Shown: piece by piece, positions 46,617-55,307 of the stretch
How the letters are laid out: every line of letters begins with the position of its first letter
Position numbering within the stretch: the first letter of the stretch is position 1
Assembly (NCBI GenBank): GCA_964437415.1
Contig: CAYTGN010000004.1
Span: 1-64,000 of the forward strand
Length of the DNA stretch: 64,000 bases
Direction of reading: 5' to 3'
Source of the DNA: CADEDV01 sp964437415
Lineage (GTDB): Bacteria > Bacteroidota > Bacteroidia > Chitinophagales > Chitinophagaceae
Made by a program: the position numbers and the translations under genes
The notes under the pieces: generated by a model
Told to the model about the DNA's origin: nothing
The model's database searches: none
What the model saw: only the letters and a program-made list of their open reading frames with translations

Positions 46617-46624
46617 CAAAGGTA
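46617..46624 (-). promoter_or_regulatory. -7 box of prfC
   Basis: TACCTTTG on the minus strand, exact TAnnTTTG. Predicts transcription from about 46610 and a leader of about 67 nt that includes the inverted repeat. Confidence 0.45.
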
Positions 46625-46661
46625 AGGTTTGTTCCCAGATGACAGGAAACAAGACAGTCGT

Positions 46662-46669
46662 TAACTTTG
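46662..46669 (+). promoter_or_regulatory. -7 box of the PPOX-family gene
   Basis: TAACTTTG, exact TAnnTTTG, 13 nt before the ATG at 46683. Short leader predicted. Confidence 0.45.
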
Positions 46670-46682
46670 GAGAAAAATATTC

Positions 46683-47237
46683 ATGGGCAAACTCCACGAC
46701 TCCATCAAACTGGCGCATAAAGAGTTTATCGAAAAGCAGCACCTGTTTTTTGTAGCCACCGCACCGCTCAGCGCCGATGGCCGGGTGAACCTTTCACCAA
46801 AAGGATTGGATTGTTTCCGTGTTTTATCCGAACACAAAGTGGCCTACATGGACCTGATCAGCAGCGGCAACGAAACGTCTGCCCACACCAAAGAAAATGG
46901 CCGCATCACCATCATGTTCTGTTCATTTGAAGGGGCGCCGAATATTTTGCGGCTGTATGGAAAAGGTCATGCCGTGCTGCCGGGCACTGAAGAATGGGAT
47001 GAACTGGCCCCGCATTTCACCATCTATCCCAGCACAAGACAGTTCATCGTTGCTGATATTGATCTCGTTCAAACATCCTGCGGCTTTGGTGTGCCATTGT
47101 TCGATTTCGCTGGTCACCGGGACATTCATTTTGAATGGGCCGAAAAGAAAGGCGCTGATGGTTTGCTGGAATATATTCAGCAGAACAACCTCAAAAGCCT
47201 GGACGGATTGCCTACTGATCTTGCCACGAAGGAATGA
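46683..47237 (+). CDS. Pyridoxamine 5'-phosphate oxidase-family protein
   Basis: 184 aa flavin-split-barrel protein. QHLFFVATAPLSADGRVNLSPKGLDCFRVL, VAYMDLISSGNETSAHTKENGRITIMFCSF and LRLYGKGHAVL are PPOX-type FMN-binding features. It is not a standard PdxH; the family includes flavin- or F420-dependent reductases and heme-binding proteins. It diverges from prfC. Confidence 0.85.
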   Translation: MGKLHDSIKLAHKEFIEKQHLFFVATAPLSADGRVNLSPKGLDCFRVLSEHKVAYMDLISSGNETSAHTKENGRITIMFCSFEGAPNILRLYGKGHAVLPGTEEWDELAPHFTIYPSTRQFIVADIDLVQTSCGFGVPLFDFAGHRDIHFEWAEKKGADGLLEYIQQNNLKSLDGLPTDLATKE

Positions 47238-47337
47238 TGCTTTCTGCCACCAGTAACTATTTTAAGCCAGTCATCTTATATCATTTCAAACGGGTTGCTA
47301 ATTGCTGTAATTTAATTACACAATAAAAACTCTTGTC

Positions 47338-48192
47338 ATGAACGATCTTTCATTTGCCCGCCGCCGCTTTATCAAAAGTTCCGCTTTTGGTTTAATGGGT
47401 ATAACAACATTTGGTTTTACCAATGCCGGCGAAAACAATCATATGACATTACCCGGGGATAAGAAACTATTTTATCGCTATCCGAGCATGGATGATGAAA
47501 TGGTCAGCGGTATTGTTGGCGCCTCTCATTTCAATTTTGACAAAGTGAAAGAACTCGTCAGCAAACGACCCGAACTGGCCGGCGCTGCGTGGGACTGGGG
47601 TTTTGGCGATTGGGAAACGGCATTAGGCGCTGCCTCGCATGTAGGCAGAAGAGATATTGCTGAATTACTGATGAGCCATGGCGCAAGACCTGATATTTTC
47701 ACTTTTGCAATGCTGGGGGCTTATAAAAGTTTGCAGGAAATAGTGGAGACAGTTCCGGGCATTCAAAGCACTCCCGGTCCGCATGGCATCACTTTGCTTC
47801 AACATGCTAAAAACCGGCTCCTGGATAAGAATATTACAGCAGAAGATAAAGCCAACGTGAATAAAGTGGTCACTTACCTTGAAACGGTTGGTAAGGCGGA
47901 TGAAAAACCAAAGAACCTCGACATAACAGAGGAAGAAAAGAAAAAATATTTGGGTGAATACCGGTTTGGGGATGGCGAAAATGAAAGTTTTGTTGTAGAT
48001 CTGCACAGGCTTGGCTTTTTACAACTGGCCCGCAAGGGTTCTTCCGCAAGGAAATTGAATAAAATAGCTGGTAATGCTTTTTCTCCGGCAGGAGCCGCTT
48101 CTGTCAACATCATTTTTAAGATCAGCAATGATAAAGCCGTTTCGCTGAGTGTGCATGAACCAGAGCCGTTGGTGATGGCCGTAAGGGTATAG
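47338..48192 (+). CDS. Tat-exported ankyrin-repeat-like protein
   Basis: 284 aa. Tat signal FARRRFIKSSAFGLMG (twin Arg near residues 8-10). About three ankyrin-like repeats follow (WETALGAASHVGRRDIAELLMSHGA; DIFTFAMLGAYKSLQEIVE; HGITLLQHAKNRL). The C-terminal 100 residues (KKKYLGEYRFGDGENESFVV...) form an extra beta-rich part reminiscent of domains appended to serine hydrolases, function unknown. It may bind another exported protein (inference). Confidence 0.75.
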   Translation: MNDLSFARRRFIKSSAFGLMGITTFGFTNAGENNHMTLPGDKKLFYRYPSMDDEMVSGIVGASHFNFDKVKELVSKRPELAGAAWDWGFGDWETALGAASHVGRRDIAELLMSHGARPDIFTFAMLGAYKSLQEIVETVPGIQSTPGPHGITLLQHAKNRLLDKNITAEDKANVNKVVTYLETVGKADEKPKNLDITEEEKKKYLGEYRFGDGENESFVVDLHRLGFLQLARKGSSARKLNKIAGNAFSPAGAASVNIIFKISNDKAVSLSVHEPEPLVMAVRV

Positions 48193-48254
48193 ATTATTAC
48201 CTGGTGGTCAAACAAAATCTTTACCGGGCCGTTTTTCATCGGTAAATTCGCAGC

Positions 48255-49511
48255 ATGATCCGCCGCTCATTAGAAATAACAGGCAGCAGTTTTATCATGG
48301 CGCTGCAGGAGTTGTGGAAAAACAAACTCCGCACTTTCCTTTCATTGTTTGGGATCACCATTGGCATTTTTTGCATCATCGGTGTGCTCACAGTAGTCAA
48401 CAGCCTTGAAAAAAACATACAGAACGAAGTAAGATCACTGGGCAATAATACTATCTACGTTGATAAATGGGACTATAGCGCCGGCGGCGGCCCTGATTAT
48501 CCTTGGTGGCGCTATGTGAACAGGCCACTGCCAAAGTATAATGAAGTCAGGCAGATCAGGGAAAGAGTGCCGTCTGCCAAATATATTGCCTTTCGCATCC
48601 GGGCCAATGATAATATCGGTTTTGGTGGCAGCATCATTTCCAATGTGAATATTTATGGCATAAACGAGGACTTTGAAGATATTCAGCCTTTTAATATTCT
48701 GCAGGGCCGATATTTTTCTGATGCCGAGTTTGACCGGGGCAGCCCTGTTGTCGTTATGGGATATGAAGTGGCGGAAAAATTGTTTGGCGCCCCCGAACTG
48801 GCTGTAGAAAAACAAGTGGAGGTAAGAGGTAAGAAACTGCTGGTGGTTGGCGTTATCACCAAACAGGGAAAACAAATGATCGGCGGCTGGGAATTTGACC
48901 AGAGTATTGTCACTCCCTACCGTTTTGCCCGCAACATCATCAACGAACAAAGAGGTGATCCCGTTATCATGGTGCAGGGACAGGATGGCCTCAGCAGTAA
49001 GGCGCTCAAAGACCAGTTGACCGGCGCCATGCGGGCCATTCACAAACTAAGCCCTACCAAGGATGATGATTTTGCATTGAACGACATCAATGATTTCAGC
49101 GATGCCATCAGTTCTGCTTTTGCCGGGCTTAACATGGGAGGATGGGCCATTGCGTTGCTATCCCTGATTGTCGGCATGTTTGGGGTGGCCAATATCATGT
49201 TTGTGTCAGTGAGAGAAAGAACCAGCCAGATAGGATTGAAAAAAGCCATCGGTGCCAAGAACAGGGTGATACTCGCTGAGTTTTTATTAGAATCCGCTTT
49301 TCTCTGCATCATCGGCGGATTGATCGGACTGCTGATGGTTTTCCTGCTGACACTTGTACTCAGCGGAGCACTGAATTTCCCGGTATTCATCTCTACCAAT
49401 AATATGATCCTGGCTATCATCATCTGCATCGTCACCGGCATTGCCGCTGGTTTTATTCCAGCCTCCCAGGCAGCGAAAATGGACCCGGTGGTGGCGATAA
49501 GGAGTAAATAG
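48255..49511 (+). CDS. MacB/FtsX-type ABC transporter permease
   Basis: 418 aa. One N-terminal TM helix (TFLSLFGITIGIFCIIGVLTVVNSL), a periplasmic MacB-PCD-like domain (about 45-270) and three C-terminal TM segments with VSVRERTSQIGLKKAIGAKNRVI, the FtsX cytoplasmic motif. MacB-type exporters act by mechanotransmission on periplasmic substrates. The ATPase gene is not adjacent, so it must be elsewhere. Confidence 0.9.
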   Translation: MIRRSLEITGSSFIMALQELWKNKLRTFLSLFGITIGIFCIIGVLTVVNSLEKNIQNEVRSLGNNTIYVDKWDYSAGGGPDYPWWRYVNRPLPKYNEVRQIRERVPSAKYIAFRIRANDNIGFGGSIISNVNIYGINEDFEDIQPFNILQGRYFSDAEFDRGSPVVVMGYEVAEKLFGAPELAVEKQVEVRGKKLLVVGVITKQGKQMIGGWEFDQSIVTPYRFARNIINEQRGDPVIMVQGQDGLSSKALKDQLTGAMRAIHKLSPTKDDDFALNDINDFSDAISSAFAGLNMGGWAIALLSLIVGMFGVANIMFVSVRERTSQIGLKKAIGAKNRVILAEFLLESAFLCIIGGLIGLLMVFLLTLVLSGALNFPVFISTNNMILAIIICIVTGIAAGFIPASQAAKMDPVVAIRSK

Positions 49512-49574
49512 TCGAAAGGTTGAAAAGGATTAGAAGTATTTTTGTTCCCTGTTAACCACATTAACGTTATCAAC

Positions 49575-50618
49575 TTGTCAACTGTAATCCTCGCCATAGA
49601 ATCTTCCTGCGACGAAACTTCTGCTTCGCTGTGTGTGGATGGAAAAATTCTTTCCAACCACATCGCCAACCAGAAAGTGCATGAGCAATACGGCGGCGTG
49701 GTGCCTGAGTTAGCTTCGAGGGCACATATGCAAAACATCGTGCCGGTGGTGGAAGCGGCAATGTGGGATACCGGTTATGGAATAAAAGATATTGATGCAA
49801 TAGCTTTTACCCAATCACCCGGACTGATCGGTTCATTATTAGTGGGTTCACAATTCGCCAAATCATTATCACTGGCATTGAATAAGCCACTGATCGCTGT
49901 GCATCATATGCAGGCGCATGTGCTGGCAAATCTTATTGACGATCCCAAACCCTCATTCCCCTTTTTATGCCTGACGGTCAGTGGCGGTCATACACAAATT
50001 GTTTTGTGTGAGTCAGCAACAAAAATGAAAGTGATCGGTGAAACTATTGATGATGCCGCCGGTGAAGCCTTTGACAAATCGGCCAAATTGCTGGGTCTTC
50101 CCTATCCCGGCGGCCCTTTGATTGATAAATACGCCAAAGAAGGCAACCCGGATCGTTTTAAGTTTCCCGAACCGCAGATACCCGGTCTTGATTTCAGCTT
50201 CAGCGGGTTGAAAACTTCTATTCTATATTTTTTGCAGAATGCAGGCAAAAGTCATGTGTACAAAGAGGAGTTCCTGTCAACTGAAGAAGAGAAGGAACAA
50301 TTCATTGCTTCAAACCTCAATGACATCTGCGCCTCCATTCAGCACCGCATTGTGACCATCCTGCTCAACAAACTGAAAAAAGCATCTATCGAAACAGGCA
50401 TTAAAGACATTTGCATTGCCGGGGGTGTTTCGGCCAACAGCGGTTTGCGGAAAGCATTGGAAGAAGCTGGGAAAAAATATCACTGGAACACTTTCATTCC
50501 CGCTTTCCAGTATTGCACCGATAATGCAGCGATGATTGCGATTACCGGCTATTATAAATACCTCGCCGGTGATTTTGCTGACTTATCCGTCAGTGCTACA
50601 GCAAGGGCAGAGTGGTGA
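49575..50618 (+). CDS. tsaD: tRNA threonylcarbamoyladenosine transferase catalytic subunit
   Basis: 347 aa from TTG 49575 (VILAIESSCDETSASL start; the frame extends to 49542). TsaD transfers the threonylcarbamoyl group to A37 of ANN-decoding tRNAs. Metal-binding His111 and His115 (HHMQAH) and SGGHTQIVL, GEAFDKSAKLLGLPYPGG and AGGVSANSGLR are diagnostic. It is only 60 bp before the trmN6-like gene, which also modifies tRNA. Confidence 0.95.
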   Translation: MSTVILAIESSCDETSASLCVDGKILSNHIANQKVHEQYGGVVPELASRAHMQNIVPVVEAAMWDTGYGIKDIDAIAFTQSPGLIGSLLVGSQFAKSLSLALNKPLIAVHHMQAHVLANLIDDPKPSFPFLCLTVSGGHTQIVLCESATKMKVIGETIDDAAGEAFDKSAKLLGLPYPGGPLIDKYAKEGNPDRFKFPEPQIPGLDFSFSGLKTSILYFLQNAGKSHVYKEEFLSTEEEKEQFIASNLNDICASIQHRIVTILLNKLKKASIETGIKDICIAGGVSANSGLRKALEEAGKKYHWNTFIPAFQYCTDNAAMIAITGYYKYLAGDFADLSVSATARAEW

Positions 50619-50629
50619 TGCTGATGCAG

Positions 50630-50648
50630 CCCTGAGCTTGCCGAAGGG
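50630..50648. repeat. Short dispersed palindromic motif after tsaD
   Basis: CCCTGAGCTTGCCGAAGGG just after the tsaD stop. It is an imperfect palindrome of a kind I recall as common between genes in several bacteria. No other copy is seen in this window. Confidence 0.5.
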
Positions 50649-50678
50649 TGGTCAATTATTTTACAAGCACTTCTTCAA

Positions 50679-51414
50679 ATGAGCAATTCTTATTTCCGGT
50701 TTAAACAGTTCACCATTAACCAGGACAAATGCGCCATGAAAGTTACGACGGATGGTTGCTTGTTCGGGGCATGGGTGAGTGAGAAAGTTAGAGATCAGAA
50801 GTCAGAAATTCGAACGGCACTGGATGTTGGCAGCGGCACGGGATTGCTTTCCTTAATGTTTGCCCAAAAGAATCCCTCGCTGACCATTGATGCCATTGAA
50901 ATGGATGAAGAAGCGGCTCAGCAGGCCCAAGAAAATATCGGCTCTTCCCCGTGGAAAAACAATATCAACCTGGTCCAGGCCGATGCAAGAACATTTCAAT
51001 ATCCTCAGCAATATGATATCATCATCAGCAACCCCCCCCTTTTATGAAAATGAATTAAAGGGCGATGACAAGAAAAAGAATGTAGCCCATCACAATGAAG
51101 GATTGTTATTGCAGGAGCTGCTGGCCATCATCAAAAATAACCTGCAAGCCAGCGGCAGGTTCTTCCTGCTGCTGCCCTATAAAAGAAATGCCGAGATCAA
51201 AGACCTGCTGCTGGAACATGAATTTGACATTTCTGAAATTGTTTTTGTCAGGCAATCAGTAAAGCATGATTTTTTCCGAATCATGATTGAAGGAAAACTC
51301 AATCGTGGAGAAAGCGCCGAAACAATTATTGATGATTTAAGCATCTGGGATGAAAAACATCAATACACAACTGAGTTTGTCTCGCTGCTGAAAGATTATT
51401 ACCTCTACCTGTAG
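50679..51414 (+). pseudogene. trmN6-like tRNA (adenine-N6) methyltransferase broken at a C8 tract
   Basis: Two frames make one protein of the YfiC/TrmN6 family, which methylates A37 of tRNA1(Val). The first half (from 50679: SNSYFRFKQFTINQD, ALDVGSGTGLLSLMFAQ) runs to SNPP and hits a stop at 51045-51047. The second half continues one frame later as FYENELKGDDKKKNVAHHNEGLLLQELL... to 51414. The break is a run of eight C at 51032-51039; seven C would restore NPPF, the catalytic motif. It could be a real inactivation, a phase-variable tract, or a sequencing error. Confidence 0.85.
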
Positions 51415-51428
51415 CCACTAAAAACAAA

Positions 51429-52637
51429 TTAACTGGTCTTCCCTTCTGCATAATCCTGAAGATACTCGTAGTGGGTTGTCAGTTTACCATTTTCTGTCAT
51501 CGTAGCCCTTTCAATTATTTCTGATCCTCCTTTCAGCAGATCATCCAGCACATACTTGATCAGTTGTTCACCAAAATAACGGCTGGCATCTCTTGGCAAT
51601 TCATTGGGCAGGTTGCCCACGGCCATCAGATCAACAGAACTCTCCAGATAAGGCGCAGTTTTTTGTAATGTCTTTTTATCTACACCATAAACCGGGTCTT
51701 CGATGGTTTGATCTCCGATATTGATGGGCACAGAGCCGTTCACATCATCTGTAATATCTGCAATGGTCTGAATAATGAAGTCTTCTGAACTCACATCTGT
51801 TTTCTCAAACAACCGCGGCACATTTTTATCCCAGAACACACCGTTCATTAAAATATCTGTCTGTGCGGCATAGGGCAAAAACTTACATTCATAGTTCTCC
51901 GGGTTATTATGAAAATCTTCCCGGCTATAGCCGCCTGTTGTTTTATGACGATACAGGTCAGCGCCTTTCAGTTGTGTGTACACAGGATAAGAAAAGCGGC
52001 GTTTCAGGTAATCTTCCGGTTCCACTTCATGAATGCCCATCAGGTTCATAATTTCCAAAATGCCATGCGCCACACGGCCTGAACCCGTCACGGCAATTTT
52101 TACATTGGGCAACCGCAATCCGAAATAGTTATGGATAAGTTCACGAAAACTTCTTTGCTTGTACACCCTATCGAGTTTATACAAACCGGTGCGGTTGCCA
52201 TAGGCCATCATCCCGTTATGTGCTCCCACCACCCCGGCAAAAAAACCAAACCCAATGATGCGCTGACCATCATCATGCTCCAGGCATTCATAATCTATCA
52301 GCCGGATATTTTTATCCAAAACAGCCCGCAGCACTTTTTGATTATGCGGCTGCTTCTTTTTGGTGTGGGAAAAGAACAGGTAGGTTTTACCGGGGATCAG
52401 TTGCTCCGGCGGCACTTCTTTGATGCCCATCAATATATCGCAGTCGCTGATATCGTCTTTCACTTCAGCCCCGGCAGCGAGATATTCACGGTCGGAAAAA
52501 CAACGATCGGCTGATGATTGAGCCACTACCCTTACCGTACCTGAATTCTTATGTATCCATTTGCATTGGGCGGGTGTCAGCGCCACCCGGTTATCTGCCG
52601 GTATTTTTCCTTCTTTGATAAGTCCGATCCTGACCAT
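51429..52637 (-). CDS. AlaDH/PNT-family oxidoreductase, saccharopine dehydrogenase-like
   Basis: 402 aa. N-terminal half GLIKEGKIPADNRVALTPAQC is the alanine dehydrogenase/transhydrogenase N-domain; NAD-binding GSGRVAHGILEIMNLMG follows. The overall length and DYECLEHDDGQRIIGFGFFAG match lysine-forming saccharopine dehydrogenase-like proteins of Bacteroidota. Whether it acts on saccharopine or another amino acid is not clear. Its -7 box (52685-52692) faces that of hscB. Confidence 0.8.
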   Translation of the reverse strand: MVRIGLIKEGKIPADNRVALTPAQCKWIHKNSGTVRVVAQSSADRCFSDREYLAAGAEVKDDISDCDILMGIKEVPPEQLIPGKTYLFFSHTKKKQPHNQKVLRAVLDKNIRLIDYECLEHDDGQRIIGFGFFAGVVGAHNGMMAYGNRTGLYKLDRVYKQRSFRELIHNYFGLRLPNVKIAVTGSGRVAHGILEIMNLMGIHEVEPEDYLKRRFSYPVYTQLKGADLYRHKTTGGYSREDFHNNPENYECKFLPYAAQTDILMNGVFWDKNVPRLFEKTDVSSEDFIIQTIADITDDVNGSVPINIGDQTIEDPVYGVDKKTLQKTAPYLESSVDLMAVGNLPNELPRDASRYFGEQLIKYVLDDLLKGGSEIIERATMTENGKLTTHYEYLQDYAEGKTS

Positions 52638-52642
52638 AATAG

Positions 52643-52650
52643 TACATTTG
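52643..52650 (+). promoter_or_regulatory. -7 box of hscB
   Basis: TACATTTG followed by CACCC, exact TAnnTTTG; the trxA box has the same CACCC downstream. Predicts a leader of about 60 nt. Confidence 0.45.
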
Positions 52651-52684
52651 CACCCGTTAGTTATCGGGATGTTCAGTAAGCGGA

Positions 52685-52692
52685 CAAATGTA
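52685..52692 (-). promoter_or_regulatory. -7 box of the AlaDH-like gene
   Basis: TACATTTG on the minus strand, identical to the hscB box and in inverted orientation, 47 nt before the ATG at 52637. The two transcripts would overlap at their 5' ends. Confidence 0.45.
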
Positions 52693-52715
52693 GTTTTAAA
52701 TTCCGGGAGAAACTT

Positions 52716-53213
52716 ATGACCTATTTTGATTTGTTTGAAATACCTGTGCAGTTAAAGGTGAATGCAGCGGCTTTGTCCAAACGCTTTTTTGAACTGAGCC
52801 GCCAATATCATCCCGATTATGCCGCCAATGCCAGCGCCGAAGAACAAGGAGAGGCTTTGGAAAAATCAGCGCTGCTGAACAAAGCCTGGAAAACCTTTCA
52901 AAACCCGGATGAGACCATTAAATATGTGCTCCAACTGAAAGGGCTGCTGGAGGAAGAAGAAAAATATGAACTGCCACCTGATTTCCTCATGGAAGTCCTG
53001 GAAATAAACGAGCAAATCATGGATGGTAATGACCCTGGCAATCTAAAATCTAAAATCGAAAATCTTCAATCTGATATTCATGCCCCTGTTACAAAAATTG
53101 TGGAAGGTTATAAAGACGGTCTTACTACCGAAAAAGAACTGCTGCAGGTAAAGCAGTATTACTACAAGAAAAAATATTTGGATCGCATCCGGCGGGAATT
53201 ACAAGAAAAATAA
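52716..53213 (+). CDS. hscB: Fe-S cluster co-chaperone HscB
   Basis: 165 aa. J-domain with His32-Pro33-Asp34 (QYHPDYAA) that stimulates HscA ATPase, followed by a C-terminal three-helix region (LLEEEEKYELPPDFLMEVLEINEQIMDG) that binds the IscU scaffold. Works in iron-sulfur cluster delivery. Partners hscA, iscU are not in the window. Confidence 0.92.
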   Translation: MTYFDLFEIPVQLKVNAAALSKRFFELSRQYHPDYAANASAEEQGEALEKSALLNKAWKTFQNPDETIKYVLQLKGLLEEEEKYELPPDFLMEVLEINEQIMDGNDPGNLKSKIENLQSDIHAPVTKIVEGYKDGLTTEKELLQVKQYYYKKKYLDRIRRELQEK

Positions 53214-53234
53214 AAGCCCCTCTTTTTGAGGAGC
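53206..53234 (-). terminator. Terminator of tRNA-Leu, overlapping the hscB stop
   Basis: GCTCCTC / GAGGGGC stem (7 bp, one G-U) with a 5-nt A loop on the minus strand, followed by TTTTATTTTT. Confidence 0.85.
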
Positions 53235-53238
53235 CTTG

Positions 53239-53322
53239 TGCCCGGGACTGGAATCGAACCAGCACATTCTTGCGAACGGCAGATTTTGAGTCTGCTGCGT
53301 CTACCAATTCCGCCACCCGGGC
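53239..53322 (-). tRNA. tRNA-Leu (CAA)
   Basis: 84 nt on the minus strand. Acceptor GCCCGGG pairs with CCCGGGC, discriminator A73, D-arm TGGCGGAATTGGTAGACGC, anticodon stem GCAGA/TCTGC with loop CTCAAAA (anticodon CAA, decodes UUG), long variable arm and T loop GGTTCGATTCC. CCA is not encoded. Confidence 0.95.
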
Positions 53323-53361
53323 GGGGGTGCAAATGTAAAGGCTAAAAATTAAAGTAAAAAA

Positions 53362-54105
53362 TTAATCAGCTCCCAACGAAGACCGCAGCAACCTGACCTC
53401 ATTACTATCAATAAAATTATTCGCATAACTTTCTTCCGACCCGGCAAAAGCAAGGTGAATGAATTGCATCTCCCCTTTTTTCTTTGCTCGCAGGGATGAA
53501 TGAAATTCTGTGCAACCGGTTTTATCAGCCAGCATTTTGATATTCTCTTTTCTCACCCCGCTGCCGGGCATGATGATGATGCGGTCATCAGCCAGTTTAT
53601 TCAGATCTGCTATCAACTCCACTCCATCGGGTGCGGCAGGCTTTTGTCCCGAAGTAAGAATTCGTTCACAACCCATTTCTATAATTTGCTCCAGGGCAGC
53701 ATAGGGATCTTTGCAGCGGTCAAATGCCCGGTGAAAGGTTACTCCCATCGGGTAAGCAGCTTCCACTAATTGTGCACTGCGTTTTACATCAATCGTTCCG
53801 TCAGCATGCAGCAATCCGATCACCACACCATCACAACCCAGTTCTTTACACAGCTTCACATCCTGCAGCATAATGCTGAATTCTTCATCATTGTATAAAA
53901 AATCACCGCCCCGCGGACGAATGATCGGGTATAAAGCAATGTGAAATGCCTCCCTGCATTTTTTGATCATCCCGAAAGAAGGCGTTGTGCCGCCATCAGC
54001 AAGATTGTCGCAGAGTTCGATGCGGTCAGCGCCTCCTTCCACGGCAGCTTTGGTTGTGCTGAAATCAGACGTGGCGATCTCAATAATGTATTTCGTATTG
54101 CTCAC
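53362..54105 (-). CDS. cutC: CutC family protein
   Basis: 247 aa TIM barrel with GADRIELCDNLADGGTTPSF at the N-terminus, IIRPRGGDFLY, VTFHRAFDRCKDP and TSGQKPAAPDG. Historically named copper homeostasis protein; the real activity is uncertain. Starts at GTG 54105, overlapping the asparaginase stop by 4 bp (GTGA), so the two are translationally coupled. Confidence 0.93.
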   Translation of the reverse strand: MSNTKYIIEIATSDFSTTKAAVEGGADRIELCDNLADGGTTPSFGMIKKCREAFHIALYPIIRPRGGDFLYNDEEFSIMLQDVKLCKELGCDGVVIGLLHADGTIDVKRSAQLVEAAYPMGVTFHRAFDRCKDPYAALEQIIEMGCERILTSGQKPAAPDGVELIADLNKLADDRIIIMPGSGVRKENIKMLADKTGCTEFHSSLRAKKKGEMQFIHLAFAGSEESYANNFIDSNEVRLLRSSLGAD

Positions 54106-55133
54106 TTCAATATGCTTTTGGCTTCTACTAATTCTTCTTTATCGTTTGTGCGAAGAGCAAAACTGAATCCTTTATGTATGGAATAAGCTCCCACCTCCCC
54201 TTTTTTGCTCAATGCTAAAAATGCCACCTGTATGTCCTTTACCTTTTCGCCTTTGATGCGGATAATTCTTTCCACCACTTTTTGGCAGGCCGCTTCAGGT
54301 GATAAACCCTGCCGCATCAGTTCCACCACAGAATGCGAACCGGCCACCCGTATCACATCCTCACCCTGGCCGGTGGCTGTGCAGGCGCCCACTTCATTGT
54401 CCACATACAAACCGGCGCCTATGATGGGTGAATCACCCAAACGCCCCCGCATTTTAAAACCGGCGCCGCTGGTGGTGCAACTGCCACTGAGATTGCCGTT
54501 TGCATCCATCGCCACCATCCCGATAGTATCATGGTTCCATTCGCCGCTGTCGAGTTTGGCAGGTGCAAATGGTCCATGCCCTTTTTGTCTTTCAATATTT
54601 ATGGCAGGTGGCTTATACTCCGATTTCTTCAGCCAGTTATCATAATTCTTCTGCGCATCCGGCGACAACTTTTGTTCTTCCAATGGAAATCCCTCTGCAA
54701 CGGCGAATTGCTGCGCCCCTTCGCCGACCAGCATCACATGCGGTGTTTTTTCCATCACCCTCCTGGCCACGGTTATCGGATGTTTTATTCTTTCCAGGAA
54801 AGCAACAGCGCCGCAATTAAAATTTTCATCCATGATGCAGGCATCCAGTGTAACAAACCCGTCACGATCAGGATTGGCGCCAAGCCCCACACAGCAATTT
54901 TGCGAAGCCTCGGTGTCCATCACGCCTTTTTCCACTGCATCCAATGCACGGCCGTTTTTGCTTAATACTTCCCATGCTGCTTTGTTGGCCGCCAGCCCCG
55001 CATCCCAGGTGGAAATGACCACAGGTTTTCCGGTTACCGAAACAGGTTGTGCACAACCCGACGCAACTTTGCCCAGCATTATTCCCAGCGAACCCAGGGC
55101 TGATGACTGAATGAACTTTCTGCGATTGAACAT
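54102..55133 (-). CDS. Tat-exported asparaginase/glycosylasparaginase-family lipoprotein
   Basis: 343 aa from ATG 55133. Twin-Arg FNRRKFIQSS and an ASGC sequence suggest Tat export with lipidation. It is an Ntn hydrolase related to aspartylglucosaminidase and isoaspartyl dipeptidase: nucleophile Thr203 (HDTIGMV), GSCTTSGAGFKMRGRLGDSP and GEDVIRVAGSHSVVE. The precursor should cleave itself before Thr203. Removes Asn-linked GlcNAc or isoaspartyl residues. Coupled to cutC by overlap. Confidence 0.9.
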   Translation of the reverse strand: MFNRRKFIQSSALGSLGIMLGKVASGCAQPVSVTGKPVVISTWDAGLAANKAAWEVLSKNGRALDAVEKGVMDTEASQNCCVGLGANPDRDGFVTLDACIMDENFNCGAVAFLERIKHPITVARRVMEKTPHVMLVGEGAQQFAVAEGFPLEEQKLSPDAQKNYDNWLKKSEYKPPAINIERQKGHGPFAPAKLDSGEWNHDTIGMVAMDANGNLSGSCTTSGAGFKMRGRLGDSPIIGAGLYVDNEVGACTATGQGEDVIRVAGSHSVVELMRQGLSPEAACQKVVERIIRIKGEKVKDIQVAFLALSKKGEVGAYSIHKGFSFALRTNDKEELVEAKSILK

Positions 55134-55257
55134 GTTTAAACAATTGTGTCGTCCGAAATTAATGTATCCGGGTTCAAATACTTGGAAAAACAGAAACCCT
55201 TTACGCACAGCCTGCAAAACTCAGCCGGAATGATTAACAGAACCCTAAGAATAAATA

Positions 55258-55289
55258 TTTGATGTTTAAACATTGATTATATACCTTTG
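55258..55289 (+). promoter_or_regulatory. Promoter of the FMN reductase gene
   Basis: TTTG at 55258-55261 and TACCTTTG at 55282-55289 with a 20-nt spacer: a full match to the Bacteroidota promoter, same spacing as trxA. Leader of about 12 nt before the ATG at 55308. Confidence 0.75.
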
Positions 55290-55307
55290 TATTCATAAAT
55301 CAAAAAA

